From assembly GCA_014654415.1 (NCBI GenBank), contig JACWDC010000005.1, positions 1 through 64,000 of the forward strand: a stretch of DNA of 64,000 nucleotides, in the 5' to 3' direction. How positions within the stretch are numbered: position 1 is the stretch's first letter; each line of letters begins with the position of its first letter. Source of the stretch: Pelagibacterales bacterium SAG-MED05. Its GTDB lineage: Bacteria > Pseudomonadota > Alphaproteobacteria > Pelagibacterales > Pelagibacteraceae. The translations under genes were made by a program, and so were the position numbers. Shown one piece after another: positions 28,927-37,400 of the stretch. The notes under the pieces were generated by a model. The model did no database searches and was not told the DNA's origin. It saw nothing but the letters and a program-made list of their open reading frames with translations.

Positions 28927-30179
28927 TGGTTTTGTTCTTTAATGATCTTTAAAACTCTTTTATCCGAGATTTTAAAATTATTATCAAGCCATTCATTCTC
29001 TATCCGTTTAAGAGCTTTTCCAATTAAAGCCCCCTCTTTCATTCCTTTTTCTTTTAAATAATTCCCATCAAAGGAAAATTTAGGGATATCTATCTTTTTT
29101 ATATTGTGAAGTACATCTAGATAATCTTTTAATTTCATTTTTTTATTACTTGTAAAATGAAGAGCATTGAGTGTTGCCAAATGCATTTTACCAAAAAAAT
29201 AAATATTCTTTTTTAAGTCTTTTAAAAAAAATTCTTTATTATTTTGGATAATTGTAAAGTTTTTAGCGACTAAACTTAGAGCATCTTTTAATTCATTTGA
29301 AACATTATATTTATGTGAAAAATATTCATGATTATTTTTTTCATCTATTAACATTACAGCTAAAAAAGTTTTCTTATCAAAATTTAAATGATCATTGATA
29401 TTTTCTAGTTTGTTAAGTCTTTCCAAATATCTAAATTCAGCAAAAATTAAAGAAAAAATTTCTTTTAATTCCTTATTGTTGTTCAGTTTTAAAAAATTTT
29501 TTGTATTTAAAATCTTAAATAATTCACTTAAAATTCTTTCTTTAGAGATTTTTTTTATTCCATCTAAATTTAATTTAATTGCTTCTATTGTTGTTGGTTC
29601 TACTTTGCTTTCATACTCAAGAGAAAATCTTATAAAACGTATAATTCTTAAGTAATCTTCCTCAATCCTTTTTTGAGGGTCGCCAATGAATTTTATATTA
29701 TGGTTCTTTAAATCTGTTATTCCTAGTTGAGGGTCAAAAATTTTTCCATTTATATCTAAATAAATTGCATTAATAGTAAAATCTCTTCTTTCTGAATCTT
29801 GTTGCCAATTATCAGTATATTCTATTTCAGCATGTCTTCCGTCAGTTTTGATATCTTTTCTTAGCGTAGTCAACTCAAGTTTCAATTTTTTTGAAACAAG
29901 AGTTATGGTTCCATGTTTAATACCGCTCTCAATAATATGGAATTTTGAATCTTCAAATTTTTTTTTAACTTGATCCGTAGTTAAAGTAGTTGCTATATCT
30001 ATGTCGTCTATTTCCTCATTTAATAAATGTTTTCTAACACATCCACCAACAAACATTGCTGTTTTAGATTGATTTGTAAAATCTTCTTGTAATTTTTTAA
30101 AAACAAATTTTAAATCATTATCTTTATAGAAAGGAAAAAAAAATTTTTTAATTTTTTTTATGAAATTAGAGTTAAACAT
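28923..30179 (-). CDS. CCA tRNA nucleotidyltransferase / poly(A) polymerase family
   Basis: A class II nucleotidyltransferase: MFVGGCVRKHLL, the catalytic DIDIATTL pair (EIDDIDIA) and RRDFTINAIYLDI, followed by the RNA-binding head (DLKNHNIKFIGDPQKRIEEDYLRIIRFIRFS). It most likely adds or repairs tRNA CCA ends. The listed ORF begins at 30197, but its first six codons (MPQPKK) are the 3' end of tRNA-Gln, including CCA, plus an A-run. I therefore place the start at the ATG at 30179, giving 418 residues. It lies 6 bases downstream of the tRNA on the same strand and is probably co-transcribed with it. Confidence 0.9.
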   Translation of the reverse strand: MFNSNFIKKIKKFFFPFYKDNDLKFVFKKLQEDFTNQSKTAMFVGGCVRKHLLNEEIDDIDIATTLTTDQVKKKFEDSKFHIIESGIKHGTITLVSKKLKLELTTLRKDIKTDGRHAEIEYTDNWQQDSERRDFTINAIYLDINGKIFDPQLGITDLKNHNIKFIGDPQKRIEEDYLRIIRFIRFSLEYESKVEPTTIEAIKLNLDGIKKISKERILSELFKILNTKNFLKLNNNKELKEIFSLIFAEFRYLERLNKLENINDHLNFDKKTFLAVMLIDEKNNHEYFSHKYNVSNELKDALSLVAKNFTIIQNNKEFFLKDLKKNIYFFGKMHLATLNALHFTSNKKMKLKDYLDVLHNIKKIDIPKFSFDGNYLKEKGMKEGALIGKALKRIENEWLDNNFKISDKRVLKIIKEQNH

Positions 30180-30185
30180 TTTTTT

Positions 30186-30259
30186 TGGCTGGGGCACTAG
30201 GATTCGAACCTAGGATGGCGGTATCAAAAACCGCTGCCTTACCGCTTGGCTATGCCCCA
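30186..30259 (-). tRNA. tRNA-Gln (anticodon TTG)
   Basis: Read on the minus strand, the gene begins TGGGGCATAGCC and ends TGCCCCAGCCA. The acceptor stem pairs GGGGCA with TGCCCC, the D-arm is AGCCAAGCGGTAAGGC, the anticodon arm is GCGGT-TTTTGAT-ACCGC with anticodon TTG, and the T-arm is CCTAGGTTCGAATCCTAGG-like. CCA is encoded. The closest familiar pattern is bacterial tRNA-Gln(UUG), including the unpaired first T. It is the only tRNA found in the window. Confidence 0.95.
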
Positions 30260-30294
30260 ATATTAAGTTTTTGATATATCATAAATCTATTAAT

Positions 30295-31134
30295 TTAAAT
30301 AGTTTTTGCAACAGATACCCAATATTTAGGATGCTTCATTTTTATTCTTTTTAAAGCAGCTTTAGCTGTTTTTTCAGTTTTAAATACACCGTAACAAACC
30401 GACCCAGAACCAGTCATTCTAGAAAAGTAGCATCCCCTATTTTGGCTGATTTCTATAATTAACTTCTTAATAATAGGATGTTTATTTTCTACAATTGATT
30501 GAAGGTCATTATTTTTTTCAGTAAGAAAGTTGATATATTTATTTTTATCATTAATTTTAATGAGATTATATTTAGACTTTAAGTGGTATTTCTTTACTTT
30601 AGAATAAACATGCTTGGTAGAAGATCTAATATTTGGATAAACCAATAAAAAATTTAGTTTATATCTTTTTCTAAAAACATTAATTGTTTTAATATTTTTT
30701 AAAAAGCCTTGCTTATAAAAAAACAATTTTAAGTCTGAGCCTATTTTTTTACTTAAAATATGAAGTAAATTTTTGTTGATTTTATTTTTTGTAAAATATT
30801 TAATTAAACATGCGGCATTGCTGGTTCCGCCACCCATTCCAGAAAATACAGGTATTTTCTTACTTACCAAAATTGAATAGTAGTCAGAAATTAGATTTCT
30901 TTCTCTTAATATGTTTAGAGTATCTATAATTGAATTGTTAATCTTGTTAATGTTTTTAGAAAATTTTCCTTTAAATTTTACAATATCTTTTCGATCTTGA
31001 TTTTTTTTTATTTTAATTTGATCAAATAAGTCGATTAAACAAAAATAAGACTCTATTTCGTGTAGCCTGCTTTTTTTTGATTTTCTATTAACATTAAGAG
31101 ATAAATTAATTTTTGAGTAAGATTTTAATTTCAT
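30295..31134 (-). CDS. ispE: 4-diphosphocytidyl-2-C-methyl-D-erythritol kinase
   Basis: IspE phosphorylates CDP-ME in the MEP pathway to isoprenoid precursors. The GHMP kinase features are SKINLSLNV at the start, the ATP loop VFSGMGGGTSNAACLI (about 94-109) and the C-terminal SRMTGSGSVCYGVF. Length 279 is normal. It is downstream of the TPR-protein gene by 6 bases and upstream of the tRNA-Gln gene. With ispH elsewhere in the window it serves ubiquinone, heme A and retinal synthesis. Confidence 0.94.
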   Translation of the reverse strand: MKLKSYSKINLSLNVNRKSKKSRLHEIESYFCLIDLFDQIKIKKNQDRKDIVKFKGKFSKNINKINNSIIDTLNILRERNLISDYYSILVSKKIPVFSGMGGGTSNAACLIKYFTKNKINKNLLHILSKKIGSDLKLFFYKQGFLKNIKTINVFRKRYKLNFLLVYPNIRSSTKHVYSKVKKYHLKSKYNLIKINDKNKYINFLTEKNNDLQSIVENKHPIIKKLIIEISQNRGCYFSRMTGSGSVCYGVFKTEKTAKAALKRIKMKHPKYWVSVAKTI

Positions 31135-31140
31135 TTTACA

Positions 31141-32835
31141 CTACAGGCCAGAAATTAATTTATTTTTTATATTCTTTTTCAAATCTTCTTCTGTATCTTC
31201 AAGATTAAGTACATAATTCCAATAATATCTCGCTTGTATTTTACTACCATTTTTCCAGAGAACATCACCATAGTGGTCGTTAACTATTGGGTCGGCGGGC
31301 ATTAATTTAACTGCTGATTGAAGATGATGTTTTGAGTCTTCGTATCTTTTTAATTTAAATAAAGCCCAGCCTAAAGAATCGATAATGAATGGATCGTTGG
31401 GCTTTAAATCATTTGCCTTTTTAAGCATCTTTAAAGATTGATCTATCTTTTTACCTTTTTCAATCCACGAATAAGCAAGATAATTAATTACATAAGCTTG
31501 GTCTGGATTTGAGTCCAATGAAGATAATAAATCTTTTTCTGCTTTATGCCATTCCCCTATTCTCTCATAAGCAACACCTCTTCCATCTTTAACCTTGGGA
31601 TACAAAGGGTCATTTTTTTTTATTTTTTTAATTATTTGAGTATAAAGTTTAATCGAGTCTTCAAATTGTTCATTATTTTTTAAAAATTTTGCGTAATCAA
31701 ATGTTTCATAGATATTTTTTTCTGATAATCTTTCATAAGTATTTCTCATCAGTTTTAACGCTTTTTCTTGTTTACCTTCTTTAATAAAAATCTTTGCATT
31801 TTGTTTAGCGCTATACCAAAAAAAAGCTTCTCCTTGTTTGCTCATTTCTTTGTAAATTTTTTTGGCTTGTATGAAATCATCTGTATTATAAAAATTTTCA
31901 GCTAACAATGTATTAAACGAATAAAAATCATTATTTAAGTATTTAGATAAATTTAAATAAAAATTAGAAAATGTATAAATGCTCTGAGAAGATAAAGCAT
32001 TGGCTGTTATATAAAAAATCTCCGCAATTATATTCGATAAATTTTGGCAATTAAAATTATTTTTATGTTTTCCATTATTTAAATCTAATTTGAATTGATT
32101 TAATAATAAATTTCTTGGATATAACTTAAGTGAAGAGTTTGTAGTTTTTTCTGCTTGTTCAATTTTACCTATGTTTAATAAATATGTTGCATAAAAATAA
32201 TTATATCTAGAAAAATCTATTTTTTGATTTAAAACAAGTTCTTCAAAAAAAAGTTCTGTCTTTTTGCTTTTATAAAAACAGTGTAAGAATACATTTTGAA
32301 TATTTTTTAAATTCTCAAATCTAGTGTCTGTCCCATTAATTTTATTTTCAGCGCTATCTAAATCTAAGTCTTTTAAACTTGTCCAATTTAAAAGAGCATT
32401 TGATACAAAATTATTAAGTACAGAACTAGATTTTCTATTTTTAAGTTTTAAAAAATATTTTTGAGCTAAATCATGATTTTTATTTTTAAGATAATAAACT
32501 CCTATAATCAAATCACTTTCAAAATTGCCTGATTTTCTTTTTTCTAACTTTTTTGAATAATTAAAAGCTTCATTAAATTTTCCTAAATTAACCAACGAAT
32601 AAAGGTATCTTGAAGAATAATTTAAATGACTTGCCTCAAGACCATCTAATTTCTTTAAAAAACTGTAGGATTCATTATACTGGTTATCGTTTAGAAGTAA
32701 TATTCCCGAAAAGTAATCTGAAATATAACCTCCTTCGTTAAATTTATCCAGATTTTTAGCTTGAAGTGTGGAAAAAAAAATGATGACAAATAATATTTGT
32801 GCGATAGGTTTAACGCTAAATTTAAATATTTTCAT
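31141..32835 (-). CDS. Tetratricopeptide repeat protein, exported
   Basis: The 564-residue protein begins with a hydrophobic signal-like segment (about 9-26, IAQILFVIIFFSTLQA), so it is probably periplasmic or membrane-attached. Degenerate TPRs span most of the chain. The clearest are in the C-terminal third (VKDGRGVAYERIGEWHKAEKDL, NYLAYSWIEKGKKIDQSLKML, DSLGWALFKLKRYEDSKHHL, DHYGDVLWKNGSKIQARYYW). Presence of a TPR protein beside ispE is common in alphaproteobacteria. A specific partner cannot be named. Confidence 0.8.
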   Translation of the reverse strand: MKIFKFSVKPIAQILFVIIFFSTLQAKNLDKFNEGGYISDYFSGILLLNDNQYNESYSFLKKLDGLEASHLNYSSRYLYSLVNLGKFNEAFNYSKKLEKRKSGNFESDLIIGVYYLKNKNHDLAQKYFLKLKNRKSSSVLNNFVSNALLNWTSLKDLDLDSAENKINGTDTRFENLKNIQNVFLHCFYKSKKTELFFEELVLNQKIDFSRYNYFYATYLLNIGKIEQAEKTTNSSLKLYPRNLLLNQFKLDLNNGKHKNNFNCQNLSNIIAEIFYITANALSSQSIYTFSNFYLNLSKYLNNDFYSFNTLLAENFYNTDDFIQAKKIYKEMSKQGEAFFWYSAKQNAKIFIKEGKQEKALKLMRNTYERLSEKNIYETFDYAKFLKNNEQFEDSIKLYTQIIKKIKKNDPLYPKVKDGRGVAYERIGEWHKAEKDLLSSLDSNPDQAYVINYLAYSWIEKGKKIDQSLKMLKKANDLKPNDPFIIDSLGWALFKLKRYEDSKHHLQSAVKLMPADPIVNDHYGDVLWKNGSKIQARYYWNYVLNLEDTEEDLKKNIKNKLISGL

Positions 32836-32843
32836 AAGTTCTC

Positions 32844-33545
32844 ATGATAAAGAAAATTAATACTAAAACAATTAAGTTAATTAAATTTTATAACTTTATT
32901 AACTATAATTTAATTTACAATAATAAGGCAATCAACAGATATAAAAAAGATACTTTTGAAATATCAGAGGATAAAGCTAAAAAACTAGAAAATCTAAAAA
33001 AATCTATTTCTAATATCAAAAACTGTGAATTAAAAAAAAGTGCAACTAATATTGTGTTTGCAGATGGTAATCCCAAGGCAAAAATTATGCTGGTAGGAGA
33101 AGGGCCTGGTTCTAATGAAGATCAAGAAGGTCTTCCTTTCGTTGGTCGAGCTGGAGCTTTATTAGACAAAATGCTTGCTTCAATAGATTTAAATAGAAAA
33201 AATGTTTACATCACTAATGTTGTAAATTATCGACCGCCTGAAAATAGAAGACCGACCGAAGGAGAAATAGCTAGATACCTACCCTATCTAAGAAAACACG
33301 TTGAAATAATCAATCCAAAAATATTAGTTTTATTAGGAAGCACAGCTTTAAATGCTCTTATCGGTAATGAGATTGTGATCTCTAAAGCTAGAGGACAGTG
33401 GATTGAAAAACAATTTGGAGAATGTAAAACATCAGTTATTATCACGTTTCATCCAGCTTTTTTAATGAGACAACCAGCCCAAAAAAAAATGACTTGGATA
33501 GACCTTAAAATGATAAGAGATAGAAAATCTAAATTAAAAATTTAA
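32844..33545 (+). CDS. Uracil-DNA glycosylase, family 4-like
   Basis: A 233-residue protein of the UDG superfamily. The catalytic-loop motif GEGPGSNEDQEGLPFVGRAG (about 81-100), VYITNVVNYRPPENRRP and the HPAFLMRQPAQKK motif are all present, so it probably removes uracil from DNA. Classic family 4 enzymes hold a 4Fe-4S cluster with a CxxC pair ahead of the motif; here only one cysteine (NCELKKSAT) is present, so the cluster is probably absent. Its start is only 8 bases from that of the divergent TPR gene. It runs directly into rnhB. Confidence 0.86.
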   Translation: MIKKINTKTIKLIKFYNFINYNLIYNNKAINRYKKDTFEISEDKAKKLENLKKSISNIKNCELKKSATNIVFADGNPKAKIMLVGEGPGSNEDQEGLPFVGRAGALLDKMLASIDLNRKNVYITNVVNYRPPENRRPTEGEIARYLPYLRKHVEIINPKILVLLGSTALNALIGNEIVISKARGQWIEKQFGECKTSVIITFHPAFLMRQPAQKKMTWIDLKMIRDRKSKLKI

Positions 33546-34118
33546 TTGAAGGATAATATAATTACAGCTGGAGTTGATGAAGTAGGAAGAGGATGTCTAG
33601 CAGGCCCTGTGGTTTCCGCAGCAGTAATATTAAAGCAAAATATTGATTTAAAGATATTAAAAGATTCTAAAAAAATTAATTTTAAAAATCGAATAAAAAT
33701 AGCCGAGCATATAAAATTAAATTCACATTACGCGATAGGTGTTGCTTCTGTTGAGGAAATATTAAATTTAAATATTCTTCAAGCCGCATTACTTTCTATG
33801 AAAAGAGCAATTAATAAACTGTCAATCAAACCAAAATTAGTTTTAATTGATGGAAATTTTGCTCCAAAAGGAGTAAAAAATTTTAAAACAATTATCAATG
33901 GAGATGAAAAAATTAAATGTATCAGCGCAGCCTCAATTATAGCTAAAGCATATAGAGATTTATTAATGATTAAATTATCTGAAAAATATAAAAATTATGC
34001 TTGGGAAAGAAATTTTGGATATGGAACTAAAGCTCACATGAATGGCTTAAAAAAATTTGGAATCACTTCTCATCATAGAAAAGCATTCAAACCGATATAC
34101 AAGATATTGTCCAAATAA
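33546..34118 (+). CDS. rnhB: Ribonuclease HII
   Basis: RNase HII removes ribonucleotides and RNA from RNA-DNA hybrids. The 190-residue protein has the active-site segment GVDEVGRGCLAGPVVSAAV (about 9-27), the third acidic residue in VLIDGN, and AASIIAKAYRD. The start is a TTG directly after the stop of the upstream gene, as no suitable ATG precedes the conserved start. rnhA is also in the window. Confidence 0.95.
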   Translation: MKDNIITAGVDEVGRGCLAGPVVSAAVILKQNIDLKILKDSKKINFKNRIKIAEHIKLNSHYAIGVASVEEILNLNILQAALLSMKRAINKLSIKPKLVLIDGNFAPKGVKNFKTIINGDEKIKCISAASIIAKAYRDLLMIKLSEKYKNYAWERNFGYGTKAHMNGLKKFGITSHHRKAFKPIYKILSK

Positions 34119-34136
34119 AATTCCAAGGCACAAGAA

Positions 34137-34190
34137 GACTCTTTTTTTATATAAAAACCTTTGACCCTGGATTCAATTTTTGGTTGAATC
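34137..34190 (+). promoter_or_regulatory. Three GANTC methylation sites in the ccrM upstream region
   Basis: GACTC (34137-34141), GATTC (34170-34174) and GAATC (34186-34190) lie within 54 bases just before the ccrM ATG. GANTC is the CcrM target. A TTGACC box at 34161-34166 spaced 17 bases from TTGAAT (34184-34189) would put two sites inside the promoter. This resembles the methylation-sensitive ccrM promoter of Caulobacter, which also has GANTC sites. Confidence 0.5.
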
Positions 34191-34195
34191 TTGAA

Positions 34196-35269
34196 ATGTC
34201 AGAAATTCTTAATAAAATTATTAATGGAAACTGTTTAGAAGAATTAAAAAAAATTCCAGACAAAACTTTTGATTTAGTGTTTGCAGATCCTCCATACAAC
34301 ATGCAAATCGGTGAAACTTTAACTAGACCTGATGCAAGTAAAGTAAACGGCGTTGATGATAAATGGGATCAATTTAAAAGCTTCAAACACTATGATGATT
34401 TTTGTAAATCATGGCTGATAGAATGTAGAAGAATTTTAAAAGATAACGGAAGTATTTGGGTTATAGGATCTTATCATAATATTTTCCGTCTTGGTTATCA
34501 CTTACAAAATTTAAATTACTGGTTATTAAATGATGTAATCTGGAGAAAAAATAATCCAATGCCAAACTTTAGAGGCACTAGATTTACTAATGCTCATGAA
34601 ACATTAATTTGGGCATCAAAAAATAAAAAATCAAAATATACTTTTAATTACCAATCTTTAAAATGTTTAAATGATGATTTGCAAATGAGATCTGATTGGA
34701 TGCTTCCAATTTGTAATGGAAAAGAAAGATTAAAAAAAAACGGTAAAAAAATTCATTCTACACAAAAACCAGAATCTCTTCTTCATAGAATTATGCTGGC
34801 AACTACTAATAAAGGTGATGCTATATTTGATCCCTTTTTAGGTACCGGAACTACAGCTGTTGTTGCAAAGAAATTAGGAAGAAATTACTATGGCATAGAA
34901 AAAGATAAAAAATATTTTAGAGCTGCACAAGATAGAATTGATAAAGCTAAGAAAATTGAAGATAATTATCTAGACACAGTTAAAAACAATAAATCTAAAC
35001 CAAGAATACCTTTTGGTTCATTGGTCGAACTAGGAATTTTAAAGCCTGGCACAAATCTGTTTGATCATAAAAAGAAAATTAATGCCAAAATAATGGCCGA
35101 CGGAAGTATTAGATACAAAGAATCTGAGGGATCTATACATAAAGTAGCAGCCAAGATTATGGGTACTGAAAGTTGTAATGGATGGACTTATTGGCATTGT
35201 GATATTAATGGATCTGCAGTGCTTATTGATAGTTTGAGACAAAAATTTATATCTTCAAAACAAATTTAA
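34196..35269 (+). CDS. ccrM: Cell-cycle DNA adenine methyltransferase (GANTC)
   Basis: CcrM methylates adenine in GANTC in alphaproteobacteria. It is a beta-class N6 methyltransferase: the catalytic DPPYNMQIG lies near the N-terminus, and the SAM motif FDPFLGTGTTAVVAKKLGRNYYGIE lies near residues 220-245. A C-terminal RAMA-type domain (about 270-357, with LVELGILKPGTNLF and YWHCDINGSAVLIDSLR) is characteristic of CcrM. The ORF could begin at TTG 34184, but the ATG at 34196 fits the family better. It converges on the FAD monooxygenase gene with a 4-base overlap. Confidence 0.94.
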   Translation: MSEILNKIINGNCLEELKKIPDKTFDLVFADPPYNMQIGETLTRPDASKVNGVDDKWDQFKSFKHYDDFCKSWLIECRRILKDNGSIWVIGSYHNIFRLGYHLQNLNYWLLNDVIWRKNNPMPNFRGTRFTNAHETLIWASKNKKSKYTFNYQSLKCLNDDLQMRSDWMLPICNGKERLKKNGKKIHSTQKPESLLHRIMLATTNKGDAIFDPFLGTGTTAVVAKKLGRNYYGIEKDKKYFRAAQDRIDKAKKIEDNYLDTVKNNKSKPRIPFGSLVELGILKPGTNLFDHKKKINAKIMADGSIRYKESEGSIHKVAAKIMGTESCNGWTYWHCDINGSAVLIDSLRQKFISSKQI

Positions 35270-36399
35270 TTTTTATAAACTGTCCCAAGATAGCTGTTAA
35301 TAAAACCTTTTCTCTTAATCAAAAATTTTAAAAATATATTTCTTATTTTTTGCATAACAGGGCTTGAAAAATGAAATGCAAAAAAATTAAAGTCGGATCT
35401 TCTTTTTATAATTTTTACTCTTTCTGATCTTTTTTTAAAATAAACATTAGCTGCATCTGGATTTTGATTTTTAATTAAATTGAATAATTCATAAGCGCTC
35501 TCAATTGATTGGCCTGCCCCTTGTGCCAGGGTAGGAAGAAAGCCATTAAAAGCATCACCAATATAAAATACTTTTTGGTTAGATGAAGGAAGTATTTTTG
35601 GACTTGAATATAAAGGCCAAGATTTTAAATCATTTTTAAATAAATCTTTAAAATTTGGATTTTGAGTTAAAAGCTTTCTCTCAATTAAAGATTTAATATT
35701 ATCTGGGTCGTATTTTTTATCTCTGATAATACAAACTAAATTTAATTCATTTTTTTTATTTATTGGATAAATAACTAAATGTAAATTAGACCCCATAAAT
35801 AAACTAATGTTTTTTACTTTTATATCTAAATTATGATTCATGTTAAAAATTGACCTAACAGCAATTGCTTTTTTAAATGAGGGTTGATTCTTTTTCTTTT
35901 CAAAAAAAGATCTGGTATTAGAAAAAATTCCATCAGCTCCCACAACATAGTCAACAAGATCATTGGTATTATCATCAAATTTTATTAAAACTTTTCCTTT
36001 TAATTCTGTTACTTCTTTAATGCGTTTTCCAAACCTTAAATGTTGCGTGTAAATTTCATCTTTTAAAAATTCTATCAATGTAGATCTTTTTAAAGTTGTG
36101 TATTTTGAATATTCGGAATTAAATTTACTAATTTCTAAATCGCATATTTTTTCATTCTTAATTGTAAAAAAATCTATATCTTTAGGATGAAAAATATCTT
36201 TTGAATTTATTTTTTTAAAATCAATTTTATTTAAAATAGAAACACTATTTGTTGCCAACTGAATTCCAAAACCATCATCTAGAGATAAATTTTCTTCTTT
36301 CTCATAAAGCATGAATTCAAAATCAGAATTTTTTTTAATTAAGTTGGCTAAAGTCAAGCCTGCAATACCTGCTCCAATAATCGCTATTTTCTTTTTCAT
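35266..36399 (-). CDS. FAD-dependent aromatic-ring monooxygenase
   Basis: A 377-residue flavoprotein monooxygenase with the N-terminal GxGxxG motif IIGAGIAGLTLANLI (about 6-20), the central DG motif DYVVGADGIFSNTR and the C-terminal GD motif FYIGDAFNGFLPTLAQGAGQSIE. This combination marks the PHBH-like group, including salicylate hydroxylase, UbiH and zeaxanthin epoxidase-like enzymes. A ubiquinone hydroxylase or an aromatic degradation role are both possible. It follows mutY with a one-base overlap. Confidence 0.82.
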   Translation of the reverse strand: MKKKIAIIGAGIAGLTLANLIKKNSDFEFMLYEKEENLSLDDGFGIQLATNSVSILNKIDFKKINSKDIFHPKDIDFFTIKNEKICDLEISKFNSEYSKYTTLKRSTLIEFLKDEIYTQHLRFGKRIKEVTELKGKVLIKFDDNTNDLVDYVVGADGIFSNTRSFFEKKKNQPSFKKAIAVRSIFNMNHNLDIKVKNISLFMGSNLHLVIYPINKKNELNLVCIIRDKKYDPDNIKSLIERKLLTQNPNFKDLFKNDLKSWPLYSSPKILPSSNQKVFYIGDAFNGFLPTLAQGAGQSIESAYELFNLIKNQNPDAANVYFKKRSERVKIIKRRSDFNFFAFHFSSPVMQKIRNIFLKFLIKRKGFINSYLGTVYKN

Positions 36400-37400
36400 T
36401 AAAATAAAGTTGAAACTTGTCTAAATATTTTTTTTGTAAATGTTGGAATGAATTCTTTGTTTTTATCCATTGAATGCCAAATAAAAGATGAAGGTATTTT
36501 ATTTGAAAACTTATAATATAAATTAATATTTAATTTTTTGTTTGAGATAGAATTTTTATATTTTTTTAAAAATTTCCAATCACTAGTTCTTACATTATTT
36601 TTTGCTTCACGAATCTCTGGCAAACTAAATTGATTTAAAAAACCAAGATTATTTTTTTTTGTAAGGGCTATCTGTTTTTTTTTATTTACATAGCAAAAAA
36701 CATCATAATTTATATTTTCGATCATTTTATATTTAGTAGTTTTAATCTTTTTTGAAGATTTAAAATATTTACAATTTTTATTCAAATTACAAATACTGCA
36801 TATTGGTTCTTTAGGCTTGCAAACTAGTGCTCCAAATTCCATTAAAGCCTCAACAAAATCTGAATTTCTTTTTGAATTAAAAAGTTTTTTTTTGTTTATT
36901 TCTATAAAGTAATCAAAATTGATTTTGCTTTCTTTTTTGTTAATTATTCTAGAAAATACTCTTTTTACATTTCCGTCAAATGCAATAGTTGGTTGATTAT
37001 GAACTAATCCTAATAATGCGCTGGCTGTATACTCTCCGATACCTGGAAGAGTTTTAATTTCTTTAATTGTTTTAGGTAATTTTGAATTATATTTGCCAAC
37101 CAATACCTTTGAAGTTGCTAAAAGATTCCTTGCTCTTCTATAATAGCCAAGACCTTCCCATAATTTTAAAATTCGTTTTTCACTACACCTAGAAAGCGAC
37201 TTTAAAGTTTTAAATCTTTTAATAAATCTTTTAAAATATGGAATAACCGTTTTAACCTGAGTTTGCTGCAACATGAATTCGCTTAAAAGTCTATAATAAA
37301 GCTTTTTAGGTGAATTTCTGCCAACACGCCAGGGTAAGCTGCGTTTATTATTATCGTACCAACCTAGAATTTTTTTTGGTAAATTAAAATTTATATGCAT
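36399..37400 (-). CDS. mutY: A/G-specific adenine glycosylase
   Basis: MutY removes adenine mispaired with 8-oxoguanine. The 333-residue protein has the catalytic glutamate in LLSEFMLQQTQV, the helix-hairpin-helix LPGIGEYTASALL, the catalytic aspartate in AFDGNVKRV and the 4Fe-4S motif C-x6-C-x2-C-x5-C (CKPKEPICSICNLNKNC). A shortened, divergent NUDIX-like C-terminal domain follows. The first two codons (ATGCAT) lie on the same palindrome as the divergent dciA start. Confidence 0.95.
   Translation of the reverse strand: MHINFNLPKKILGWYDNNKRSLPWRVGRNSPKKLYYRLLSEFMLQQTQVKTVIPYFKRFIKRFKTLKSLSRCSEKRILKLWEGLGYYRRARNLLATSKVLVGKYNSKLPKTIKEIKTLPGIGEYTASALLGLVHNQPTIAFDGNVKRVFSRIINKKESKINFDYFIEINKKKLFNSKRNSDFVEALMEFGALVCKPKEPICSICNLNKNCKYFKSSKKIKTTKYKMIENINYDVFCYVNKKKQIALTKKNNLGFLNQFSLPEIREAKNNVRTSDWKFLKKYKNSISNKKLNINLYYKFSNKIPSSFIWHSMDKNKEFIPTFTKKIFRQVSTLF

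Noticed and set aside
34119-34160. AAGAAGACTCTTTTTTT after rnhB as an intrinsic terminator
   Set aside because: Only a four-base stem forms; the stretch is better explained as upstream DNA of ccrM with a GANTC site.
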